Below, in pieces: positions 1 to 5,228 of a stretch of DNA of 14,051 nt. This DNA comes from BOG-1155 sp050012495 (GTDB lineage Bacteria > Desulfobacterota > Syntrophorhabdia > Syntrophorhabdales > WCHB1-27), in assembly GCA_050012495.1 (NCBI GenBank), contig JBEKHB010000165.1, positions 1 through 14,051 of the forward strand. The letters run 5' to 3'. The notes under the pieces are model-generated. The model saw nothing but the letters and a program-made list of their open reading frames with translations. It was not told the DNA's origin and made no database searches. The number at the start of each line of letters is the position of its first letter. The stretch's first letter is position 1. Position numbers and translations under genes: made by a program.

Positions 1-47
1 GCGACAGCGGAGCAACGCCGCCGTCGGATGCGGCCATTGCGATTCAG

Positions 48-60
48 TTGTCAAAGAACA
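48..60 (-). promoter_or_regulatory. boxA-like antitermination motif
   Basis: On the minus strand this reads TGTTCTTTGACAA, close to the boxA antitermination element found in rRNA leaders and spacers (E. coli form TGCTCTTTAACA). If functional it would serve a transcript running leftward out of the window. Only 47 bases lie beyond it, so the served gene cannot be seen. It may be a chance match. Confidence 0.2.
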
Positions 61-150
61 CTGCCGGGGACCTTTCGAATCCGGCTCAAACGGGCCGGGG
101 CAATGCCCGGCCTGATAAGATTCTCCTCCTTTTCCCGCTTCGTGTCAAAG

Positions 151-210
151 TGACAACCGGGGGTGTCAACCAGGGGTGACAAGGAGGCATGACAACCAGA
201 GGTGACAAAA
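151..210. repeat. 13-bp tandem repeat array, TGACAACCAGGGG type
   Basis: TG(A/T)CAA starts at 151, 164, 177, 190 and 203, an exact 13-bp period. Units read TGACAACCGGGGG, TGTCAACCAGGGG, TGACAAGGAGGCA, TGACAACCAGAGG and a partial TGACAAAA. A further TGTCAA sits at 143, out of phase by 5 bp. Regular spacing with conserved first halves resembles protein-binding iterons, or the multiple terminal repeats at ends of IS21-like and other rve-integrase elements. No transposase or replication gene is visible, so the role is open. Confidence 0.8.
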
Positions 211-391
211 AGCACCTGAGGCGGTTTTTTGGAAAACATGACTCCACCATGGCCCCAGAGGGCCGGTAGCCGGACCCAGAGCTGTCCCTACCTTCTTCCT
301 CAACTTTGTCTTTTTTCTTGCACGACTCAAATAGAAATGGTAATAGTGATGCAGGCAGGCGGAGACGCGGGCGGTGTGTTGGAAGGTAACG

Positions 392-438
392 AATGAAACA
401 ACGTCCCCACCGCCGCCTAATGAAACAACGTCCCCACC
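392..438. repeat. Duplicated 20-mer next to a C10 homopolymer
   Basis: The 20-mer beginning AATGAAACAACGTCCCC occurs identically at 392-411 and 419-438, a 27-bp period. It is followed at once by ten C residues (440-449). On the minus strand the unit reads GGGGACGTTGTTTCATT, the kind of short repeat seen at the ends of integrase-core insertion sequences. That link is a guess, since no transposase is in the window. Confidence 0.75.
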
Positions 439-582
439 TCCCCCCCCCCGAGCGGTAATGGTGACAGGCAATACGTTGTAGCCCGCGTCACTAAGATCGG
501 TACGCCAATTGACAATGACCGTTTGATGCTCATCCTATACGATGAAAGTAAGCTGAGCCGCTCTGCCGGCAAGCTCACCTGA
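424..582 (+). pseudogene. Short open remnant of an unknown protein C-terminus
   Basis: The frame is open from 424 (after a stop at 421-423) to TGA at 580-582, about 52 codons. It has no good start codon or ribosome binding site. The last part (residues VARVTKIGTPIDNDRLMLIL, then a short polar tail) looks protein-like in composition, whereas the first part is repeat and poly-C sequence. I read it as a possible truncated 3' end of a lost gene. I do not recognise the family, and it could be a chance open frame. Confidence 0.2.
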
Positions 583-677
583 GGGAGTCCAAGAAGGACT
601 CAAAGGGGAGACGCACAAGAAATTTATTAATTTTATTCACGAAATTTACAGCCATCATTTTTCCCTTGACAACAAGT

Positions 678-707
678 TTGAAGGGGGCTACTTTGACATC
701 ATATACT
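678..707 (+). promoter_or_regulatory. Predicted sigma-70-type promoter of the TetR gene
   Basis: TTGAAG (678-683) and TATACT (702-707) are separated by 18 bp. An alternative pair is TTGACA (666-671) with TACTTT (689-694) at 17 bp. The operator-like dyad begins immediately at the end of the first -10 box, as expected for an autorepressed regulator. Prediction only. Confidence 0.45.
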
Positions 708-719
708 GACCGGACGGTT
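705..719. promoter_or_regulatory. Operator-like dyad before the TetR gene
   Basis: ACTGACCGGACGGTT holds the dyad ACCG-GA-CGGT (709-718). Its first nine bases, ACTGACCGG, recur exactly at 1440-1448 in the dyad upstream of dctP. It overlaps the predicted -10 box, which fits negative autoregulation by the encoded TetR protein. Confidence 0.5.
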
Positions 720-730
720 GAGGCACGCAA

Positions 731-1354
731 ATGCACGCAAATATGAAAGAAAAGCTGATCGATGAGGGCATCAAATTGTTTGTGAGAAAAAGTTACAAGG
801 GCACGCCAATAGAAAACATTACCGGCAAGGCGGGTGTCAGCAAAGGAACCTTCTACTGGCACTTCAAAAGCAAAGAAGATTTACTTGTGCATATATTAGA
901 ACAATACGAACACGGTTGCATAGATTGGGTTATCAGTGAGTTGAGCGCTACTGAGGGCGATTTCCATAAGAAGTATAAGTATTTTCATAAGATCAGCACT
1001 GAGTTCGCCTATCGAAACAGGGATCTCTGTGTAGTTTTTACGACCCTTGCCGCCGAATTCTCAGGAAGTAAAACTTCAGCGGAAAGAAAGATTAAAGCGA
1101 TTTACCAAAAATATCGTACTTTCCTTCGGGGTCTTATCGATCAGGGGAAACGGGAAGGTTGTGTAAGGCAAGACCTGGACAGTGAGATAGCCGCTCATCT
1201 GTTGAATGCAATGAACAGCGGCAATCTGCTGGAGTGGTATATGAACTACGATGATATTGACGGACAATTACTGGCGAAGACGTATAGGAACGTAACGCTG
1301 TCGGGAATACTTACTTGCGAGGATAGGGAGCGACAATCAGTTCTCACTTTATAA
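731..1354 (+). CDS. TetR/AcrR-family transcriptional regulator
   Basis: A 207-residue one-component regulator. Residues about 10-55 form the TetR-type helix-turn-helix: the hallmark stretch ITGKAGVSKGTFYWHFKSKE is followed by DLL, with the Y-x-H-F-x-S-K signature that ends the DNA-binding domain. The helical C-terminal part is the ligand and dimer domain and has no family-diagnostic motif. Start: ATG 731 is preceded by GAGG at 720-723 (7-nt gap). An in-frame ATG at 743 is a weaker alternative with no nearby Shine-Dalgarno. The gene sits upstream of the TRAP/Mo-enzyme series on the same strand, and matching dyads lie before it and before dctP. I infer a repressor of this locus that releases on binding an acyl- or aryl-CoA or free acid. 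The ligand is unknown. Confidence 0.93.
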   Translation: MHANMKEKLIDEGIKLFVRKSYKGTPIENITGKAGVSKGTFYWHFKSKEDLLVHILEQYEHGCIDWVISELSATEGDFHKKYKYFHKISTEFAYRNRDLCVVFTTLAAEFSGSKTSAERKIKAIYQKYRTFLRGLIDQGKREGCVRQDLDSEIAAHLLNAMNSGNLLEWYMNYDDIDGQLLAKTYRNVTLSGILTCEDRERQSVLTL

Positions 1355-1408
1355 GAGAATAAGGCAACGGGCCTGGGGCGTGTAACTAATGACGAGCCCA
1401 CGGCAGTC

Positions 1409-1454
1409 ACCGTCGGTAATTTGGTGTGGTCCTTAATCAACTGACCGGTTAGTT
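1409..1454. promoter_or_regulatory. TetR-type operator region upstream of dctP
   Basis: AACTGACCGGTTAGTT (1439-1454) is a 16-bp palindrome with 7 of 8 base pairs matching around a central CCGG. It shares ACTGACCGG with the site before the TetR gene. A smaller dyad, ACCG-T-CGGT (1409-1417), lies 30 bp upstream and resembles the ACCGGACGGT core of the first site. A -10-like GATAAT (1481-1486) follows, but I see no convincing -35 at the right distance. The most likely reading is repression of the dctP operon by the adjacent TetR protein. Confidence 0.5.
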
Positions 1455-1544
1455 AGGCAGGCCACCTGAGAGTCGAAAAGGATAATGGGTTGGCAGAGGT
1501 CCTGACGACAGCCGGGCCGCAGTCGAGAGCCGGGCTGTAATAGG

Positions 1545-1561
1545 AAAAAAAAAGGGGGGGG
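1545..1561 (+). promoter_or_regulatory. Homopolymer A9G8 ribosome binding region of dctP
   Basis: Nine A (1545-1553) are followed directly by eight G (1554-1561), and the ATG lies 6 nt further on (1568). The G run supplies the Shine-Dalgarno, so a change in tract length would alter SD strength and spacing. An upstream ACAGCC/GGCTGT pair (1508-1513/1533-1538) may form a leader stem. Confidence 0.6.
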
Positions 1562-1567
1562 TTGATC

Positions 1568-2593
1568 ATGAAAAAGTCTCTTGCCGTAAAGTTTTTTGTA
1601 ATCATGTTTCTGTCTTTGGGCTGTCTTGCCGCCAAGGCTGGCCATGCAGCAGAGAAGGTCATTACTCTCAGGCTTGCCAGTTATGTGCCGTCTACCACGC
1701 TTGAGGGCAAGACGATACAAGATTGGGCGAACGAAGTGCAGAAGAGGACCAGCGGACGGGTTAAAGTCACTGTTTATCCAGCCGCCACATTGATGCCGCC
1801 TCAGCAGACCTACGATGGGATAACGAAGGAAGTTGCCGACATCGGATACGGGATTTTTGCCTATCATAGAGGCCGCTTTCCCCTCACCGAGGTCATAGAT
1901 CTCCCTCTCGGGTATAAGAATCCCGGCGTTCCCACAAAGCTCATCAACGCGTATTACAAGAAGTTCAAACCGAAAGAGATGGACGATGTGAAGGTGCTCT
2001 TCCTTGAAGCCCACGGCGCCGGCATTCTGAGCGCGAAAAAACCCGTTGCCAAACTTGAAGATCTAAAGAGCATGAAGATACGGGCGAGTGGTCTGAGCGC
2101 CAAGATCGCGACTGCTCTAGGGGCGTCGGCTGTTGGTCTCCCCATCACGGATGCCTATGATGCGCTTTCAAAGGGGGTTGTGGACGGTCTACTTCTCGAC
2201 TGGGGAGGCACTTATAATTGGAAGCTTGGGGAGGTGCTCAAGTACCACATTGAATGCCCCGGCATCGCGTACTCGACAGCCTTCTATACCGTTATGAATA
2301 AAGACAAGTGGAACACCCTTCCCGAGGATATCCAGGAAATCATCGACAAACTGGATGAAGAATGGATCGACAGGGTGTCGAAGAAATGGGTAGCTTGGGA
2401 AATGATGGGAAGGACAAACCTTCAGAAGATGGGCAACAAAATCATCACTCTCTCTAAAGATGAGAACGCCCGTTGGGCAGCAAAGGTGCGACCCATTCTC
2501 GATGAATATGTGAAGAATACTAAGGGGAAAGCATTGCCGGGAGATGAGGCACTCAAATTCTGTCTCGATTTCTTGAAAGCAAATGACAAATAA
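1568..2593 (+). CDS. dctP: TRAP transporter substrate-binding protein, DctP family
   Basis: A 341-residue periplasmic solute receptor. An N-terminal signal peptide (MKK, hydrophobic core to about residue 22, AGHAA cleavage region near residues 27/28) precedes the mature domain with ITLRLASYVPSTTLEGK. The family's substrate-contacting arginine region is LKSMKIRASGL, with Arg172 expected to pair with a carboxylate, followed by ALGASAVGLPITDAYDALSK and the VVDG turn typical of DctP folds. Length is normal. Start: I chose ATG 1568, placed 6 nt after the G8 tract; an in-frame TTG at 1562 lies against the tract and is unlikely. It is the first gene of dctPQM and captures the substrate for DctQM. 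The neighbours suggest an aromatic or alicyclic carboxylate, which is inference. Confidence 0.95.
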   Translation: MKKSLAVKFFVIMFLSLGCLAAKAGHAAEKVITLRLASYVPSTTLEGKTIQDWANEVQKRTSGRVKVTVYPAATLMPPQQTYDGITKEVADIGYGIFAYHRGRFPLTEVIDLPLGYKNPGVPTKLINAYYKKFKPKEMDDVKVLFLEAHGAGILSAKKPVAKLEDLKSMKIRASGLSAKIATALGASAVGLPITDAYDALSKGVVDGLLLDWGGTYNWKLGEVLKYHIECPGIAYSTAFYTVMNKDKWNTLPEDIQEIIDKLDEEWIDRVSKKWVAWEMMGRTNLQKMGNKIITLSKDENARWAAKVRPILDEYVKNTKGKALPGDEALKFCLDFLKANDK

Positions 2594-2808
2594 CCGGAGC
2601 GCAAAGTAATGCTCTTGAACGTTAAAAGATCTTATGGACTATCAGACCTATGAGAAGTGCCGTGGAGGAGGCGACCCCGATTCCTATCGGCACAGTTGTT
2701 AGCGCCGGAGAAACTAAATTAGGAGCAAAGCGACAAGAAGGGGTGTTCCAATTCCACGAAGCCTGGCTCGTGGAGGCGGTGGCGTGAGCCCCGGAACTAG
2801 GGGGAACC
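2594..2808 (+). other. dctP-dctQ spacer
   Basis: This 215-bp gap is unusually long for a dctP-dctQ junction. It holds one short open frame (listed separately) and a good AGGGGG Shine-Dalgarno just before dctQ. I see no T-tract terminator, so co-transcription with dctP remains possible. Confidence 0.5.
2650..2787 (+). CDS. Candidate small ORF in dctP-dctQ spacer
   Basis: ATG 2650 to TGA 2785-2787 encodes 45 residues (starts MRSAVEEATPIPIGTVVSAG, ends WLVEAVA). The composition is balanced and protein-like, with no membrane segment, signal peptide or known motif. No Shine-Dalgarno precedes the ATG. I do not recognise it. It may be a fragment of a lost gene, or chance. It ends 21 bp before dctQ on the same strand. 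Confidence 0.22.
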   Translation: MRSAVEEATPIPIGTVVSAGETKLGAKRQEGVFQFHEAWLVEAVA

Positions 2809-3294
2809 ATGAAACGGTATCTTACTATTATGCTTGCTATCAATAAAGGTATGGACTGCGTTGCAGGCACATCACTCGTGCTTATCATGCTTCTGACATC
2901 GCTCGACGTGGCCCTCCGGTATTTGGGTTATCCAATCCAGGGTTCCTACGACATGGTATCCATGGGAGGAGTTTTTGTGATCGGGTTTGCTCTTCCTAAA
3001 ACCTCTTGGGACAGGATGCACATCCACGTGGACATCCTCACAGCCAAGCTTCCCGGTCAAAAGGTTCTCTTCGAGCTCACGACCCGGGTGATTGCGATAG
3101 CCCTGTTTATCCTTATCGGCTGGAACTTGAGCAGGCTGGGGGCCAGTTTCTTTAAGACGGGGGAAGGTACCCTTACCCTTGGTATCCCCCTGTATCCCGT
3201 TGCCTATGCCTTGGGAGTGAGCGCATTTGTCGAGTGCCTCGTGCTCCTGGCAGACATGGTGAGGGTATGCTACGAAGGGGGACAGCATGAGTGA
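2809..3294 (+). CDS. dctQ: TRAP transporter small membrane subunit, DctQ family
   Basis: A 161-residue integral membrane protein, normal length for DctQ. Four hydrophobic segments fall at about residues 18-37, 50-63, 92-110 and 126-150. Family features seen are the SLDVALRYLGYPIQGSYDM stretch (R-Y-x-G-x-P-I-x-G-x-x-E/D pattern) and the loop DRMHIHVDIL. It bridges the periplasmic receptor and the DctM permease. The start at ATG 2809 is well supported by AGGGGG a few bases upstream. Its 3' end overlaps the dctM start by 8 bp, indicating translational coupling. Confidence 0.93.
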   Translation: MKRYLTIMLAINKGMDCVAGTSLVLIMLLTSLDVALRYLGYPIQGSYDMVSMGGVFVIGFALPKTSWDRMHIHVDILTAKLPGQKVLFELTTRVIAIALFILIGWNLSRLGASFFKTGEGTLTLGIPLYPVAYALGVSAFVECLVLLADMVRVCYEGGQHE

Positions 3295-4588
3295 GATTAC
3301 CGTAGGCGCTATCGCCCTCTGTTTCTTGCTGCTCTTTTTCCTTACGGGTATCGAAATGGGTTTTGCCATGACTATCGTAGGATTTGTGGGCTATGCCGTA
3401 CTGGTTTCCACAAAAGGTGCTATGACGATGATCGCAAAGGACTTCTTCGAGACCTTCGCATCCTACGGACTGACCGTGATACCGCTCTTCGTCTTTATGG
3501 GGCAAATTTCTTTCAATGCAGGCATCGCAAAGCGCCTCTATGACGGAGCAAACAGGTTTGTCGGCCACATCCCGGGAGGGCTAGCCCTGGCCACCGTAGC
3601 AGGGGTAACGATTTTTAAAACCATATGCGGCTCCGCTGCGGCGACCAACGCCACCTTCGCTTCAGTGGCCATACCGGAGATGGACCGATTTGGGTACAGC
3701 AAAAAGCTCTCCACAGGCATCGTCGCCGTGGCGGGCACGCTCGGGGTACTCCTTCCCCCTAGTGTGGTCCTCATCATATTCGGGATGGTGACGGAGCAAT
3801 CGGTGGGAAAGCTGTTTCTCGCAGGACTCGTCCCGGGCCTTCTCCTTGCCGCATTGTTCGTGGTCGTGATCATAGGCTGGTGCAAGATTAACCCTTCAGT
3901 GGGTCCGAGGAGTAGCCGCCACACCTGGAAGGAGAAGATGAGCTTCCTGCCGGAGATTGTGTGGCCTCTCCTGATTTTTGTGCTTATGATCGGCGGACTC
4001 ATGGGAGGGGTCTTCACACCGACAGAGGCAGGCAGCGTGGGCACCCTTGCGGTGCTCCTTCTGACCTTGTTCAAGCGGGACCTCGATTTCAAGGGCTTCA
4101 TCAAGTCGGTGATCGAGTCGCTACGAACCGCGTGTATGGTGCTGACCCTCATTGCAAGCTCGGCAGTGCTCGGCCATTTCATCGCCGTAACCAACATACC
4201 GTCCGTAACCGCCGAATGGGTGGTCTCCCTGCCGATTCACAGGGATATCATCATGTGCCTGGTCTTTCTCATCTACCTTCTCGGGGGCTCCGTCATTGAT
4301 GATCTTGCCTTCATGATCCTTGCCACACCCATCTTCTTCCCTGTCATCACCACGCTAGGATATGATCCCCTCTGGGCCGGCATCATGGTCTGTCTTACGG
4401 TAGTGGTAGGCGGCGTTATTCCTCCCGTGGCGATGAACGTATTTATAGTGCGGAACATCACCAAGGTGCCTATCAGCATCATTTACTCCGGCGTCTACCC
4501 TTTCCTGATCTCCATGGTAGTCCTGATAATCCTTCTCTTCCTCTTTCCGCAGATCGCAGTCTTTCTTCCGCACGCGCTGATGAAGTAG
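3287..4588 (+). CDS. dctM: TRAP transporter large permease, DctM family
   Basis: A 433-residue polytopic membrane protein of usual length with about 11-12 hydrophobic segments. Family marks include FVFMGQISFNAGIAKRLYDG, the conserved small-residue stretch C114-GSAAATNATFASVA, GTLGVLLPPSVVLI, and TPTEAGSVG near the middle; the second half repeats the pattern with LGGSVIDDLAFMILATPIFF. It carries out Na+-driven (in characterised members) uptake of the substrate delivered by DctP. It overlaps dctQ by 8 bp. The next gene begins about 100 bp downstream with its own Shine-Dalgarno, so the transporter and enzyme genes are likely one transcript. Confidence 0.96.
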   Translation: MSEITVGAIALCFLLLFFLTGIEMGFAMTIVGFVGYAVLVSTKGAMTMIAKDFFETFASYGLTVIPLFVFMGQISFNAGIAKRLYDGANRFVGHIPGGLALATVAGVTIFKTICGSAAATNATFASVAIPEMDRFGYSKKLSTGIVAVAGTLGVLLPPSVVLIIFGMVTEQSVGKLFLAGLVPGLLLAALFVVVIIGWCKINPSVGPRSSRHTWKEKMSFLPEIVWPLLIFVLMIGGLMGGVFTPTEAGSVGTLAVLLLTLFKRDLDFKGFIKSVIESLRTACMVLTLIASSAVLGHFIAVTNIPSVTAEWVVSLPIHRDIIMCLVFLIYLLGGSVIDDLAFMILATPIFFPVITTLGYDPLWAGIMVCLTVVVGGVIPPVAMNVFIVRNITKVPISIIYSGVYPFLISMVVLIILLFLFPQIAVFLPHALMK

Positions 4589-4689
4589 GAGATATGGGAC
4601 TAGCTTCGGATGAATCAAATACTCATGAGAAAAATGGGAGCTATACAGGCCATCGCAACGGCATAATTACTCAAAAAGGAGAAAACGAT

Positions 4690-5220
4690 ATGGCAGCAAA
4701 CAAAACAAACCAGGTGAGAAAACCGGCCTTCGGCGCCCAGCTCATCAACCTCACGATAAACGGGCAGGCTCATGACCTGCATATTGGCAATAGACCCGGA
4801 GAGATTGAGCCCTTTCATACATTGTCCAACACGCTCAGGGAAACCCTCGGTCTTACCGGTACGAAGATCTCCTGCGACCAGGGGGCCTGCGGCGCCTGTA
4901 CCGTGATTATTGATGGGAAGGCGGTTCTTTCCTGCAAGATTTTGACAGTGGAATGCGACGGAGCAGCCGTCACCACTATCGAAGGCCTGAAGAACCCGAA
5001 GACAGGGGAACTTGATCCCCTTCAACAGGCATTTGTTGACCATTCGGCGTTTCAGTGCGGCTTTTGCACACCAGGAATCATTATGACTGCCAAAGCGCTT
5101 CTCAATGAAAATCCTCACCCTACCGAGGAAGAGGTCAAGGATACCCTGTCCGGCAACTTCTGCCGGTGTATCAGCCACTACCAGGTGGTCAGAGCCGTCA
5201 TGTCAGTCGCAAAAAGGTGA
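4690..5220 (+). CDS. Mo-hydroxylase small subunit, two [2Fe-2S] (CoxS/HcrC type)
   Basis: A 176-residue electron-transfer subunit of a xanthine dehydrogenase-family enzyme. The plant-ferredoxin-type cluster is C62-DQGA-C67-GA-C70 with C82. The second, all-helical cluster is C123-GF-C126 with C158-R-C160. All eight ligands are intact. The usual GNxCRCxGY motif reads GNFCRCISHY, a small departure after the last cysteine. Start: ATG 4690 has AAGGAG 8 nt upstream. An in-frame ATG at 4594 would add 32 non-conserved residues and its AGGAG lies only 2 nt away, so it is rejected. It passes electrons between the Mo subunit and the FAD/Fe-S subunit. The large-subunit gene follows after 8 bp. Confidence 0.95.
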   Translation: MAANKTNQVRKPAFGAQLINLTINGQAHDLHIGNRPGEIEPFHTLSNTLRETLGLTGTKISCDQGACGACTVIIDGKAVLSCKILTVECDGAAVTTIEGLKNPKTGELDPLQQAFVDHSAFQCGFCTPGIIMTAKALLNENPHPTEEEVKDTLSGNFCRCISHYQVVRAVMSVAKR

Positions 5221-5228
5221 GGTGAAAG

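Larger units (their letters stand above)
1..730. other. Gene-poor left flank, probable mobile-element debris
   Basis: No convincing complete gene is present. The stretch holds a boxA-like motif, a 13-bp tandem array, a duplicated 20-mer beside a C10 run, and a short open remnant, each listed separately. It also has small dyads: GGCCGGG/CCCGGCC (93-99/106-112, loop of 6) and GAGTCC/GGACTC (585-590/596-601, loop of 5). Neither is followed by a T tract on either strand, so neither is called a terminator. Minus-strand open frames here are low-complexity (Gly-rich where the C run is read) and have no recognisable domain. The mixture of short repeats suggests remains of insertion-sequence ends, but no transposase is visible. 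Confidence 0.5.

Noticed and set aside
166..471. Minus-strand 101-codon open frame over the repeat arrays
   Set aside because: Its N-terminus is a Gly-rich read of the C10 run and the duplicated 20-mer, and the rest has no domain; it looks like a by-product of repeats.
585..601. GAGTCC/GGACTC hairpin as a terminator
   Set aside because: Short 6-bp stem with no T tract and no gene ending before it.
575..862. Minus-strand open frame overlapping the TetR gene start
   Set aside because: It is antisense to the TetR promoter and helix-turn-helix and has no recognisable domain.
1491..1510. TGGCAG as a sigma-54 promoter before dctP
   Set aside because: No GC element at the required -12 spacing, and no sigma-54 activator gene nearby.
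4594..5220. Longer small subunit starting at 4594
   Set aside because: The extra 32 residues are unlike the family and the Shine-Dalgarno is too close; ATG 4690 has a proper site.
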